This document shows, in pieces, positions 12,065 through 21,204 of a stretch of DNA of 64,000 nucleotides; the stretch's first letter is position 1; every line of letters starts with the position of its first letter. Made by a program: the position numbers and the translations under genes. Source of the DNA: Brenneria izadpanahii. GTDB lineage: Bacteria; Pseudomonadota; Gammaproteobacteria; Enterobacterales; Enterobacteriaceae. The stretch spans positions 3,720,001-3,784,000 of the forward strand of contig NZ_CP050854.1 of the NCBI RefSeq assembly GCF_017569925.1, written 5' to 3'. The notes beneath the pieces are model-generated. The model was given only the letters and a program-made list of their open reading frames with translations, was not told the DNA's origin and made no database searches.

Positions 12065-12092
12065 TTAATCGACAAAATACGGGGAATGTTTA
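12065..12092 (-). promoter_or_regulatory. Sigma-28 (FliA) promoter for the chemoreceptor gene
   Basis: On the minus strand TAAA, 15 nt, then GTCGATTAA. The enterobacterial FliA consensus is TAAA-N15-GCCGATAA, so the -35, the spacing and most of the -10 match. It points at the chemoreceptor gene with a leader of about 140 nt. Such promoters normally drive chemotaxis receptors. Confidence 0.65.
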
Positions 12093-12476
12093 GCTTCTGA
12101 ACTGTACTTACCGTCGTTAATTTTCTATTCTTTGAACAACCTCATAACTTTTCATAAACATAAGTTTTATTGATCCATTCGATATGCATTTAAAGAATAT
12201 ATCCAGCAGGTTTCGCGGTGCCGGATAACGCGTTGGCTTTTTACGGGCGAGGCTCACAGGGGCCGAGTACAAAACCGGCGCATCTGCAATTTGACGAAAT
12301 GGCGAGGCGGATTATGGCCGGTTCAATCCGGGAAATGGACGCCGACAAAATTCATGCCGCTATTTACTTATCCTTACCGATACGAGTTTCTCATGCAGTG
12401 AGTGTCTGTTATTATTAGCCGATAAGTGGGTAAGGCACTGCTCCATATCATTAAGAATCAAGAGGTTATTCAATTC

Positions 12477-13004
12477 ATGGCACTCATAGGAATTTTCTTT
12501 GGCAGTGACACCGGCAATACCGAAAACATTGCCAAGACCATCCAACAGCAACTGGGAACCGACGTTGCCGAAGTTCATGACATCGCCAAAAGTAGTAAAG
12601 AAGATCTTGAAGCCTTCGATATTTTACTGTTGGGTATCCCAACCTGGTACTACGGGGAAGCTCAATGCGACTGGGATGACTTTTTCCCTACGCTGGAAGA
12701 AATTGACTTTACCGGAAAACTGGTCGCCATATTTGGCTGCGGCGATCAGGAAGACTACGCAGAGTACTTCTGTGACGCGATGGGCACCATCCGCGATATT
12801 ATCGAGCCACGCGGCGCGACTATCGTTGGGCACTGGCCGACCGAAGGCTACTACTTTGAAGCGTCTAAAGGTCTGGTGGACGATAAACACTTCGTCGGTT
12901 TGGCCATCGATGAAGATCGTCAGCCTGAACTGACCAGCGAACGCGTCACCGCCTGGGTGAAACAGATCAGCGAAGAGTTGAATCTGAAAGAGTTGGTTGG
13001 CTAA
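12477..13004 (+). CDS. fldA: Flavodoxin 1
   Basis: FMN-containing one-electron carrier for MiaB-type and other radical-SAM enzymes, IspG/IspH, MetH and ribonucleotide reductase activation. The protein is 175 residues from the ATG at 12477, preceded by AGAGG. The FMN phosphate loop GSDTGNTE (residues 9-16), the isoalloxazine loops with PTWYYGE, and CGDQEDYAEYFCDA are all present. An in-frame ATG 51 nt earlier would add an atypical extension. It lies directly upstream of fur, as in E. coli. Confidence 0.96.
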   Translation: MALIGIFFGSDTGNTENIAKTIQQQLGTDVAEVHDIAKSSKEDLEAFDILLLGIPTWYYGEAQCDWDDFFPTLEEIDFTGKLVAIFGCGDQEDYAEYFCDAMGTIRDIIEPRGATIVGHWPTEGYYFEASKGLVDDKHFVGLAIDEDRQPELTSERVTAWVKQISEELNLKELVG

Positions 13005-13332
13005 AACGGTTTTCCGGCTCTGATAGCCATACCTGTCAGAGCCGGGTTAATAGAAAAAACCTTTCGCAAAGATTGATACATTTTTTTAACTTCTTCCTAT
13101 AAGTATGTACAATACCCACATCGGTTATGTGCATTCATTTGGTGTACCCCAATACCAACAATACATTGCATGGTACGTCTAGATTGTATATGGATATAAT
13201 ATTGTTAACATTTCACTGTTTTCATTTTGTATGCACGGTTCTATAATTGAGACGCTATTGCATTTTTTGAGCCGACCGATGTCATAGGCTAGGTAGCCTC
13301 CATTGATAAGTAAGCAACAGGACTAAATCCGC
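13005..13332. other. 328-nt intergenic region between fldA and fur
   Basis: Begins with an inverted repeat CCGGCTCTGA / TCAGAGCCGG (13014-13045), a likely end of the fldA transcript although it lacks a T-tract. Further on is a perfect TATAAT (13195-13200) without a good -35, in keeping with an activator-dependent fur promoter. A 39-codon frame (13127-13246) occupies the place of a fur leader peptide but is not confirmed. Confidence 0.55.
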
Positions 13333-13782
13333 ATGACTGACAATAACACCGCATTAAAGAAGGCCGGCCTGAAAGTCACTCTTCCAAGACTGAAAATTCT
13401 GGAAGTATTGCAGGACCCAGAGTGCCACCACGTCAGTGCGGAAGATTTATATAAAAAACTGATTGATATGGGCGAAGAGATTGGTTTGGCGACCGTCTAC
13501 CGCGTACTGAATCAGTTTGATGATGCTGGTATCGTAACCCGCCATAACTTTGAAGGCGGTAAATCGGTTTTCGAACTGACGCAACAACATCATCATGACC
13601 ATCTGATTTGCCTGGATTGTGGCAAAGTCATTGAGTTCCGTGATGAGTATATCGAAGCACGCCAACGCGAAATCGCGGAAAGACACGGCATCAAGCTGAC
13701 TAACCACAGTTTGTATCTGTATGGCCATTGCAGTGAAGGGGATTGCCGTGAAGACGAAACCCTGCACGACGCAAAAAGATAA
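13333..13782 (+). CDS. fur: Fur, ferric uptake regulator
   Basis: Fe2+-dependent repressor of iron uptake genes and of RyhB-type small RNAs. It has 149 residues: an N-terminal winged helix (about 1-82) and a C-terminal dimerisation and metal domain with HHHDH (86-90), the structural-zinc CLDC (93-96) and a distal Cys pair (CSEGDC). Identity to other enterobacterial Fur proteins is very high. The gene converges on glnS and shares its terminator. Confidence 0.98.
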   Translation: MTDNNTALKKAGLKVTLPRLKILEVLQDPECHHVSAEDLYKKLIDMGEEIGLATVYRVLNQFDDAGIVTRHNFEGGKSVFELTQQHHHDHLICLDCGKVIEFRDEYIEARQREIAERHGIKLTNHSLYLYGHCSEGDCREDETLHDAKR

Positions 13783-13865
13783 ATCTACCGCATAAAAAAA
13801 CCGCCGCGGCGATTTTCAACGTCGCTTGCGACGGCCTGTAAGGTGACGGGTTGAATAGCCCGTCA

Positions 13866-13897
13866 TAAAATAAAACCGCCGAGGCGGTTTTATTTTA
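13866..13897. terminator. Bidirectional terminator between fur and glnS
   Basis: Perfect 15-bp inverted repeat (TAAAATAAAACCGCC, loop GA, mirrored arm) with A-rich and T-rich flanks on both sides. It is a classical two-way rho-independent terminator for convergent genes. Confidence 0.9.
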
Positions 13898-13918
13898 TCC
13901 TTGCGGCAAATCCTGCCG

Positions 13919-15577
13919 TTATCCTACCCAGGTATCCCGTAAGCCCACCGTACGGTTAAATACCAGATTCTGCGGACTGGAATAAACTCGGTCAGCGCAG
14001 AAATAGCCTTCACGCTCAAACTGATACGCTTTTTCCGCTTCGGCCTGCGCCAAGCTCGCCTCAACGAATCCATGAGTCACTTTCAGCGATTCAGGATTGA
14101 TGGTTGACAGAAAATCATCCGCCGCCCCAGGATTGGCGACGCTGAACAAACGATCGTACAGACGGAATTCCGCCGGCAGACCGTGCGTCACGGATACCCA
14201 GTGGATCACGCCTTTTACCTTACGGCCATCGGCCGGATCTTTACTTAAGGTATCAGGATCATAGCTACAATAAATAGTAGTGATGTTACCCTGCTCGTCT
14301 TTATCGATACGCTCCGCCTTAATCACGTAAGCATTACGCAGACGAACTTCTTTACCTAACACCAGACGCTTGTACTGCTTATTGGCCGACTCACGAAAAT
14401 CAGCGCGATCGATATAAACCTCACGGCTGAATGCCACCTGGCGCGTCCCCATTTCCGGTTTATTCGGATGGTTTGGCATCGTAACCCACTCTTCATGACC
14501 TGAAGGCAGATTTTCAATCACCACTTTCACCGGATCGAGCACCGCCATGGCGCGCGGCGCGTTTTCATTCAGATCGTCACGCACACAGGCTTCCAACGCC
14601 GCCATTTCAACGTTGTTATCCTGCTTGGTTACCCCGATGCGGTAACAGAATTCACGGATAGATGCGGCGCTGTAGCCACGGCGGCGCAAGCCGGAAATCG
14701 TCGGCATACGCGGATCGTCCCAACCTTCGACAATTTTTTCCGTCACCAGCAGGTTCAGCTTGCGCTTGGACATGATGGCGTATTCAAGGTTAAGGCGAGA
14801 GAACTCATACTGACGCGGATGGCAAGGGGTGGTGATATTATCCAGCACCCAGTCATATAAACGGCGGTTATCCTGGAATTCCAAGGTACACAGGGAGTGG
14901 GTCACGCCTTCCAGCGCATCGGAAATACAGTGGGTAAAATCATACATCGGGTAGATGCACCATTTGTTGCCGGTCTGATGATGCTCGGCAAACTTAATGC
15001 GGTACAGAACCGGATCGCGCATCACGATAAATGACGATGCCATATCGATCTTGGCGCGTAGACAGGCCGTCCCCTCGGCAAAACCGCCGTTACGCATTTT
15101 TTCGAACAGTTCCAGGTTTTCCTGTACGCTGCGATCGCGATACGGGCTATTTTTACCCGGAGAGGTCAGCGTACCGCGATATTCGCGGATCTGTTCCGGC
15201 GTCAGTTCATCGACGTACGCCAGCCCTTTACCGATCAGCTCAACCGCATACTGATGAAGCTGATCGAAATAGTCGGAGGAATAGCGAACGTCGCCGCTCC
15301 ATGAGAAACCCAGCCAGTTAACATCGCGTTTGATCGATTCAACGTATTCAATATCTTCTTTCACCGGATTGGTATCGTCAAAACGCAGGTTACATTTCCC
15401 GTTGTAATCCTGAGCGATCCCGAAATTCAGGCAGATAGACTTCGCATGTCCGATATGCAGATAGCCATTCGGCTCTGGCGGAAAACGCGTCTGAATATGG
15501 TCATGCTTACCTGACGCCAGATCTTCATCGATAATCTGACGGATAAAGTTAGTTGGGCGGGCTTCAGCCTCACTCAT
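13919..15577 (-). CDS. glnS: Glutaminyl-tRNA synthetase
   Basis: Class I aminoacyl-tRNA synthetase that charges tRNA-Gln. The 552 residues are close to the E. coli length. The HIGH motif is at residues 41-44 ([10 protein letters not shown]), and the KMSKS-equivalent MSKRKL is near residue 270. The C-terminal beta-barrel anticodon-binding domain is complete. The gene lies downstream of nagE on the same strand but is separated from it by a strong terminator, so it should be transcribed on its own. Confidence 0.98.
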   Translation of the reverse strand: MSEAEARPTNFIRQIIDEDLASGKHDHIQTRFPPEPNGYLHIGHAKSICLNFGIAQDYNGKCNLRFDDTNPVKEDIEYVESIKRDVNWLGFSWSGDVRYSSDYFDQLHQYAVELIGKGLAYVDELTPEQIREYRGTLTSPGKNSPYRDRSVQENLELFEKMRNGGFAEGTACLRAKIDMASSFIVMRDPVLYRIKFAEHHQTGNKWCIYPMYDFTHCISDALEGVTHSLCTLEFQDNRRLYDWVLDNITTPCHPRQYEFSRLNLEYAIMSKRKLNLLVTEKIVEGWDDPRMPTISGLRRRGYSAASIREFCYRIGVTKQDNNVEMAALEACVRDDLNENAPRAMAVLDPVKVVIENLPSGHEEWVTMPNHPNKPEMGTRQVAFSREVYIDRADFRESANKQYKRLVLGKEVRLRNAYVIKAERIDKDEQGNITTIYCSYDPDTLSKDPADGRKVKGVIHWVSVTHGLPAEFRLYDRLFSVANPGAADDFLSTINPESLKVTHGFVEASLAQAEAEKAYQFEREGYFCADRVYSSPQNLVFNRTVGLRDTWVG

Positions 15578-15654
15578 GCTTGATTCCTCAATGCTAAAAC
15601 GACGTATAACCGCTAATGATCCAACAAGCTACGCTGGGAAACAACCGTTAGTTT

Positions 15655-15696
15655 CATTAAAAAACAAAAACGGGATGAGATAGCGATCTCATCCCG
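15655..15696 (-). terminator. Rho-independent terminator of nagE
   Basis: Perfect 11-bp stem CGGGATGAGAT / ATCTCATCCCG with a 4-nt loop. On the minus strand it is followed at once by TTTTTGTTTTTT. It ends the nagE transcript before glnS. Confidence 0.9.
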
Positions 15697-15749
15697 CAAA
15701 TTTACCTTATGCCGCGCGATTCAAATACGATGAAAAGCGCGTATCGACA

Positions 15750-17240
15750 TTATTCTTCGCTGACTTTCTTCAGCGCCGAAGCGATCGACTCAGCCTGAGT
15801 GCCGACGACGATCTGCACGCTCTGTTTATTCAAACGAATCACCCCGGCGGCGCCTAATTGCCTGGCCAGTTTGTCATCGACCAACCCTGAATCCACCACG
15901 TTCAAACGCAGCCGGGTGATGCAGGAATCAATACCGGACAGATTTTCTTTTCCGCCGATGGCCTGTAAATACCCCCTGGCCTGCGTGAGAACATCACCGG
16001 ATGGCGACGGAACCGCCGCATTCACATCATAGCCGTCGGCCTCGCTACCGCTTACCGACAGTTCGCGTCCCGGAGTCAGTAAATTGAAACGCGTGATGGT
16101 GAATCGGAATACGCAGTAGTAAACGACCGAGAACACAAGACCCTGCGGTATCAGCATATACCAGTGGGTCGCCAGCGGGTTGCGCGACGACAGCACCATA
16201 TCCACCAGCCCGGCGCTGAAGCCGAAACCGGCAATCCAATGCATACTGGCCGCAATAAATACCGAGATGCCGGTCATCACCGCATGCAGAAAATACAGTA
16301 CCGGCGCGACAAACATAAAGGAGAACTCCAGCGGCTCGGTGATGCCGGTAAAAAATGCGGCCACCGCCGCGGCCAGCATAATCCCGCCGATCTTGCTTTT
16401 GTTCTCCGGACGGCTGCAATGATAAATCGCCAACGCCGCGCCAGGCAGACCAAACATCATAATCGGGAAAAATCCGGCCTGATAGCGGCCGGTAATGCCG
16501 ACCACGGCTTTACCGGCATCAATCGACTGCTGCCCGGCAAGGAAATTGGGAATATCGTTAATACCCGCCACGTCAAACCAGAACACCGAGTTCAGGGCGT
16601 GATGCAAGCCTACGGGAATCAACATCCGGTTACAGAACGCATAAACGCCGGCGCCGACCGAACCTAACTGTTGAATATACTCGCCGAAAGAGACTAGCGA
16701 ACTATAAATGACCGGCCACACATACATCAGGATGAAGGCCACCAGAATCATCAGAAACGAGGTGATAATGGGAACCAGGCGGCGTCCGCTGAAGAACGAC
16801 AGCGCTTTCGGCAGCTCGACCTGACTAAAGCGGTTGTACAGTTCCGCGGAGATAATCCCCACCAAAATACCGATGAACTGATTTTTAATGTGGCCGAATG
16901 CGGCCGGCACCTGCTCCAGCGGTATTTTCCGAATCATCGCAATAGCATCCGGCGAACACAGCGTTGTCAGCACCAGATAGCCGACAAAACCCGCCAGAGC
17001 CGCCGCGCCGTCTTTATCTTTCGACAACCCGTAAGCGATCCCCAACGCAAACAGGACATCCATATTCCCGATAATGGCCGATCCGGATTTGATAAACAGC
17101 GCCGCCAACGCATTTTCATTTCCCCACCCCACCGGATCAATCCAGTATCCGACCCCCATCAGGATCGCAGCAGCGGGCAACGTCGCAACGGGCACCATTA
17201 ATGCCCGTCCAATCTTTTGTAAATAGCCAAGAATACTCAC
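15750..17240 (-). CDS. nagE: NagE, N-acetylglucosamine PTS permease, EIICB form lacking EIIA
   Basis: Imports and phosphorylates N-acetylglucosamine. The 496 residues contain EIIC (about 1-370; LHHALNSVFW sugar region and GITEPLEF motif) and EIIB (about 415-496; phospho-acceptor Cys near 440 in DSCITRLRL). E. coli NagE is about 648 residues and carries a C-terminal EIIA. Here the protein stops after EIIB and no EIIA remnant fits in the 172-nt gap before glnS. It would need a separate EIIA such as Crr (inference). The start is GTG at 17240 behind AGAGAGG. It is divergent from nagBAC. Confidence 0.94.
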   Translation of the reverse strand: MSILGYLQKIGRALMVPVATLPAAAILMGVGYWIDPVGWGNENALAALFIKSGSAIIGNMDVLFALGIAYGLSKDKDGAAALAGFVGYLVLTTLCSPDAIAMIRKIPLEQVPAAFGHIKNQFIGILVGIISAELYNRFSQVELPKALSFFSGRRLVPIITSFLMILVAFILMYVWPVIYSSLVSFGEYIQQLGSVGAGVYAFCNRMLIPVGLHHALNSVFWFDVAGINDIPNFLAGQQSIDAGKAVVGITGRYQAGFFPIMMFGLPGAALAIYHCSRPENKSKIGGIMLAAAVAAFFTGITEPLEFSFMFVAPVLYFLHAVMTGISVFIAASMHWIAGFGFSAGLVDMVLSSRNPLATHWYMLIPQGLVFSVVYYCVFRFTITRFNLLTPGRELSVSGSEADGYDVNAAVPSPSGDVLTQARGYLQAIGGKENLSGIDSCITRLRLNVVDSGLVDDKLARQLGAAGVIRLNKQSVQIVVGTQAESIASALKKVSEE

Positions 17241-17344
17241 GTTTCCTCTCTTATTCTTACTCTATGGGGCTCCAAAGCCGCCCGTTAGACGCGCTCACCG
17301 CCAGCTCATGCACACCAGATAATTTCAATGCGGAGGGTAAACAA

Positions 17345-17367
17345 TATATTTTTCCTCACAAATTAAT
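17345..17367. promoter_or_regulatory. Probable NagC operator 1 (nagE side)
   Basis: AT-rich imperfect palindrome, A/T arms (ATATATTTTTCC, CACAAATTAAT) around a C/T centre near 17355. In E. coli NagC represses nagE and nagBAC by looping between two operators about nine helical turns apart. The second candidate here is about 92 nt away. Assigned by position and composition only. Confidence 0.35.
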
Positions 17368-17375
17368 CATAATAA

Positions 17376-17397
17376 TTATGTGATGAAAATCACTAAA
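17376..17397. promoter_or_regulatory. CRP binding site in the nagE-nagB region
   Basis: TGTGA-TGAAAA-TCACT at 17379-17394, one mismatch from the TGTGA-N6-TCACA consensus, with A/T flanks. It lies between the two NagC-like sites, as expected for catabolite-controlled activation of the nag regulon. Confidence 0.75.
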
Positions 17398-17436
17398 AAT
17401 TCGCATATTAAAAGTTTATACCTGAAAAAAACGCCA

Positions 17437-17460
17437 TCTTATTTCAAGACAAAAAAAAAC
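17437..17460. promoter_or_regulatory. Probable NagC operator 2 (nagB side)
   Basis: TTATTTC, AAGA, then C and a run of nine A: TTATTT and AAATAA-like arms around a centre near 17447. The spacing of about 92 nt to operator 1 suits the known looping arrangement. Low-confidence call. Confidence 0.35.
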
Positions 17461-17564
17461 GAGCTACACTGACAGCCAGTTTTATCTCAACGCTGAAAAA
17501 GCGTCGGTGACGCCATTCAGTCGAGTATTATTTCGCCATTACTGAGTAAACCAGGAGAGCACTG

Positions 17565-18365
17565 ATGAGACTTATTCCTTTAATCACGCCGGTTGAAGTC
17601 GGCAAATGGGCCGCCCGTTATATCGTCCAGCGAATTAACGAATTCAATCCCAGCGCCAGCCGCCCCTTCATCCTGGGCCTGCCCACCGGCAGTTCGCCGC
17701 TGGAAGCGTACAAAGCGCTGGTAGAGATGCATAAAGCGGGACAGGTGAGCTTCAAGCACGTAGTGACATTCAATATGGACGAGTACGTCGGCTTACCCAG
17801 CGATCATCCGGAAAGCTATCGCAGCTTCATGCACCAGAATTTTTTTGACCACGTTGATATTCCCAAAGAAAATATCAATTTATTGAACGGTAACGCGGAA
17901 GATATCGCCGAGGAATGCCGCCGCTACGAAGAGAAAATCAAGTCTTACGGCAAAATCCATCTGTTCATGGGCGGCGTAGGCAATGATGGGCATATCGCGT
18001 TCAACGAGCCGGCTTCTTCTCTGTCTTCGCGCACGCGAATCAAAACCCTGACGGAAGAGACGCGTATCGCCAACTCCCGTTTCTTTAACGGTGACGTTAA
18101 TCTGGTGCCGAAGTATGCTTTGACGGTTGGCGTCGGTACGCTTCTCGACGCCGAAGAAGTGATGATCCTGGTCAGCGGACGCAATAAAGCGCTGGCATTA
18201 CAGGCCGCGGTAGAAGGAAATGTAAACCATATGTGGACCATCAGTTGCCTGCAGCTGCACGCGAAGGCGATTGTGGTCTGCGACGAGCCCTCCACCATGG
18301 AGCTAAAAGTCAAAACCGTTAAGTATTTTCGTGAATTAGAAAGCGAAAACATAAAAAATCTTTAA
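17565..18365 (+). CDS. nagB: Glucosamine-6-phosphate deaminase
   Basis: Converts glucosamine 6-phosphate to fructose 6-phosphate and ammonia, the last step of GlcNAc catabolism. The 266 residues match the E. coli protein in length. Catalytic Asp72 (FNMDEYVG) and the His143 region ([11 protein letters not shown]) are present, with the sugar-phosphate loop LGLPTGSSP. The start ATG follows CAGGAGAG at good spacing. It is the first gene of nagBAC. Confidence 0.98.
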   Translation: MRLIPLITPVEVGKWAARYIVQRINEFNPSASRPFILGLPTGSSPLEAYKALVEMHKAGQVSFKHVVTFNMDEYVGLPSDHPESYRSFMHQNFFDHVDIPKENINLLNGNAEDIAEECRRYEEKIKSYGKIHLFMGGVGNDGHIAFNEPASSLSSRTRIKTLTEETRIANSRFFNGDVNLVPKYALTVGVGTLLDAEEVMILVSGRNKALALQAAVEGNVNHMWTISCLQLHAKAIVVCDEPSTMELKVKTVKYFRELESENIKNL

Positions 18366-18500
18366 TCTATAGCTTTCAAAGCGCCAAAACGCGGCTCGCC
18401 GCATCCCCGAAATAGAGGGGATCCAGCCGGGCCTGATGGTTTAGCCCAGCCAACGCGCCTCTAACGTGAAAAAGATGAAGGGCATAGCAAGGAGTTGATG

Positions 18501-19658
18501 ATGTACGCCTTAACAAATGGTCGGATTTATACTGGTCACCGGATACTTGATAATCATGCGGTTATCGTTGCCAATGGTTTGATAGATACCGTTTGCCCCA
18601 TGAGCGATCTTCCCGCCGGGCTGGAAAAACAGGATCTTGGCGGCGCGTTGGTGGCTCCCGGATTTATTGATTTACAGCTAAACGGCTGCGGCGGCGTCCA
18701 ATTCAATGACTCGCTGGAATCCATCTCCGTCCAGACGTTGGAAACCATGCAACGGGCTAATATAAAGTCGGGCTGCACCAGCTTCCTGCCAACCCTCATC
18801 ACCTCCAGCGATGAATTTATGAAACATGGGGTGGAAGTCATGCGCGCCTATCTGGCGCAGAGCCAGAATCAGGCATTAGGATTGCACCTCGAAGGCCCGT
18901 GGTTGAATGAGATTAAAAAAGGCACGCATAATGCGGCGTTTATCCGTCAACCCACCCCGGAGCTGGTTGATTTTTTATGTAAAAATGCTGATGTCATCAG
19001 TAAAATCACCCTGGCGCCGGAAAAAGTGCAACCCGCGGTAATCCGCCAATTAACCGAAGCAGGCATCGTGGTTTCCGCCGGTCACTCCAATGCAACCTGG
19101 GAAGAAGCCAAACAAGGCTTTGCCGCCGGTATCCGCTTCGCCACCCACCTGTTCAACGCCATGCCGTATCTGACAGGCCGTGAACCGGGTCTGGTCGGCG
19201 CGGTCTATGACGCGCCGGAGATCTATTGCGGTATTATCGCCGACGGTCTCCACGTCAATTGGGCCAACATCCGCAACAGTAAGCGGATCAAAGGGGAAAA
19301 ACTGGTACTGGTCACCGACGCCACGGCGCCGGCCGGTTCGGACATTGAGCAGTTCATTTTTGCCGGCAAACCCATATACTGTCGCGATGGCCGATGCGTG
19401 GATGAAAACGGAACCCTTAGCGGTTCGGCGCTCACGATGATAGAAGCGGTGCGCAATTGCGTCGAACAAGCGGGGATCCCGCTGGATGAGGCGCTGAGAA
19501 TGGCGACGCTTTATCCCGCACGCGCTATCGGCATCGATAAACGTTTGGGAAGCATCGAAAGCGGTAAAGTGGCTAATTTGACCGTTTTTGACCGCAATTA
19601 TCACATTCTCAAAACTTTGGTTAACGGTAACGATATGTTGGCGCTGACAAAGGATTGA
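18501..19658 (+). CDS. nagA: N-acetylglucosamine-6-phosphate deacetylase
   Basis: Removes acetate from GlcNAc-6-P to feed NagB. It is a 385-residue amidohydrolase-fold metalloenzyme. Metal and catalytic residues sit in [21 protein letters not shown] and VTDATAP. The ATG at 18501 is favoured because AAGGAG ends 6 nt upstream. The in-frame ATG at 18498 and TTG at 18495 are too close to that site. It lies 135 nt after nagB; the gap includes a small ATCCCC / GGGGAT hairpin. Confidence 0.97.
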   Translation: MYALTNGRIYTGHRILDNHAVIVANGLIDTVCPMSDLPAGLEKQDLGGALVAPGFIDLQLNGCGGVQFNDSLESISVQTLETMQRANIKSGCTSFLPTLITSSDEFMKHGVEVMRAYLAQSQNQALGLHLEGPWLNEIKKGTHNAAFIRQPTPELVDFLCKNADVISKITLAPEKVQPAVIRQLTEAGIVVSAGHSNATWEEAKQGFAAGIRFATHLFNAMPYLTGREPGLVGAVYDAPEIYCGIIADGLHVNWANIRNSKRIKGEKLVLVTDATAPAGSDIEQFIFAGKPIYCRDGRCVDENGTLSGSALTMIEAVRNCVEQAGIPLDEALRMATLYPARAIGIDKRLGSIESGKVANLTVFDRNYHILKTLVNGNDMLALTKD

Positions 19659-19679
19659 CCCGATAAGAGTAACTTTTAC

Positions 19680-20903
19680 ATGACCATTGGCGGACAAGCA
19701 CAGATAGGGAATGTCGACCTGGTTAAACAACTAAACAGCGCGGTCGTGTACCGCCTGATTGACCAGCAAGGCCCGATCTCACGAATACAGATTGCGGAAC
19801 AGAGCCAGCTTGCCCCAGCCAGCGTTACTAAAATCACTCGCCAACTGCTGGAGCGCGGCTTAATCAGAGAAGTTGACCAACAGGCGTCAACCGGCGGCAG
19901 ACGCGCCATTTCCATCGTCACCGAAACGCGTCCCTTTCACACCATCGCCGTGCGCCTTGGCCGCCATGACGCCACCGTCGCCCTGTATGATTTACGGGGA
20001 AAGTCATTAGGAGAAGAGCACTACAACCTGCCGGAAAATACGCAGGACACGGTGGAAGCCGCCCTGTTTAGAACCATCAGCCATTTTCTTAATAATCATC
20101 AGCACCGCATCCGTGAACTGATCGCCATTTCCGTGGTGCTGCCCGGACTGGTGGATCCGCTTAATGGCGTGGTTCGTTATATGCCGCACATCAACGTCGA
20201 CAACTGGCCGCTGGTCGCCAACATTCAGCGCCATTTTCACGTCACCAGCTTTGTCGGCCACGATATCCGCAGCCTGGCGCTGGCTGAGCATTACTTTGGC
20301 GTTACGCTGGATTCACTGGATTCGATTCTGGTGCGCGTTCACCGCGGCACCGGGGCGGGTATAGTGGTCAATGGAAAAATATTTCTCGGCAATAACGGCA
20401 ATGTCGGAGAGATCGGCCATATCCAGATTGATCCGTTAGGGGAACGCTGTCACTGCGGTAATTTCGGCTGTCTGGAAACGGTTGTTTCCAATGCCGCTAT
20501 CGAACAGCGGGTACAACACCTGTTGCAACAAGGCTACCCCAGTAAACTAACGGCCGATAACTGTACGATCGCCAGCATCTGCAAAGCGGCCAACCGGGGC
20601 GACGCGCTCGCGCGCGAAGTCATTGAACATGCGGGACAACATCTGGGCAAAGCGGTATCCATTGCCATCAACCTATTTAATCCGCAAAAGGTCGTAATCG
20701 CCGGAGAGATTACCGAATCGGCAAAAATCTTATTGCCGGCGATTCAGCGCAGCATCAATGCCCAGGTGCTAAAAGAGTTTCGGGATAACCTCCCCGTTGA
20801 GGTATCCGGCCTGAATCATCTTTCTGCGATTGGCGCTTTTGCGCTGGTAAAACGCGCAATGCTAAACGGCACGCTATTGCAATATCTGCTGGAAACGCGC
20901 TAA
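19680..20903 (+). CDS. nagC: NagC, GlcNAc-6-P-responsive ROK-family repressor
   Basis: Represses the nag genes and is relieved by GlcNAc-6-P. It has 407 residues: an N-terminal winged helix with the recognition stretch QLAPASVTKITRQL (about 41-54), and a ROK sugar-binding domain with the family zinc motif CHCGNFGCLE and a GTGAG nucleotide-like loop. It starts 21 nt after nagA. In E. coli nagD follows; here nothing intervenes before asnB. Confidence 0.97.
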   Translation: MTIGGQAQIGNVDLVKQLNSAVVYRLIDQQGPISRIQIAEQSQLAPASVTKITRQLLERGLIREVDQQASTGGRRAISIVTETRPFHTIAVRLGRHDATVALYDLRGKSLGEEHYNLPENTQDTVEAALFRTISHFLNNHQHRIRELIAISVVLPGLVDPLNGVVRYMPHINVDNWPLVANIQRHFHVTSFVGHDIRSLALAEHYFGVTLDSLDSILVRVHRGTGAGIVVNGKIFLGNNGNVGEIGHIQIDPLGERCHCGNFGCLETVVSNAAIEQRVQHLLQQGYPSKLTADNCTIASICKAANRGDALAREVIEHAGQHLGKAVSIAINLFNPQKVVIAGEITESAKILLPAIQRSINAQVLKEFRDNLPVEVSGLNHLSAIGAFALVKRAMLNGTLLQYLLETR

Positions 20904-21204
20904 CAGCCGTTTTTTCTCATAAGACTAGGTTATGGTATCGCTAAAAATACGGCGATTTCACGGATGAAATTTGTCGATTATTTATTAAATCGCCATATAA
21001 ATTATTCAATCGACACCAACACTGGTTTTTTCATTAGATGATATTGAATTCTTATCGCGTTTTGATGCTAAATCAATGTCACTAAGACAACATCTGTAAT
21101 CTTAATGCAGAAAAACGGCGTCTATTATCGGCATCCGTGAGTTGCATTTGATCAATCTGAAATATTCTTCGACTGGCGAGACCAGCGAGTTAAGGGAGTT
21201 ATCT
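20904..21204. other. 301-nt intergenic region between nagC and asnB
   Basis: AT-rich, with an 8-bp inverted repeat TGTCGATT (20972-20979) / AATCGACA (21008-21015) 28 nt apart and a Shine-Dalgarno AAGGGAG before asnB. No remnant of nagD, which occupies this place in E. coli, was recognised. Confidence 0.6.

Larger units (their letters stand above)
11917..12476. other. 560-nt divergent intergenic region between the chemoreceptor gene and fldA
   Basis: No gene supported. It holds the FliA-type promoter and a leader hairpin for the chemoreceptor (minus strand), and the fldA upstream region. A 66-codon GTG-initiated frame at 12218-12418 has no recognisable homology and was not accepted. Confidence 0.7.
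17241..17564. other. 324-nt divergent control region between nagE and nagB
   Basis: AT-rich. It carries a good CRP site and two NagC-like palindromes listed separately. Both nagE and nagBAC promoters must lie here. No coding frame is supported. Confidence 0.75.

Noticed and set aside
12218..12418. 66-codon GTG-started frame upstream of fldA
   Set aside because: No recognisable homology, no clear ribosome-binding site, and it runs through an AT-rich control region. It could be a gene remnant but cannot be supported.
15578..15749. Possible frameshifted remnant of the NagE EIIA domain
   Set aside because: The gap is too short, and its sequence is a terminator plus spacer with no EIIA-like coding, so the EIIA is absent rather than broken off by a frameshift.
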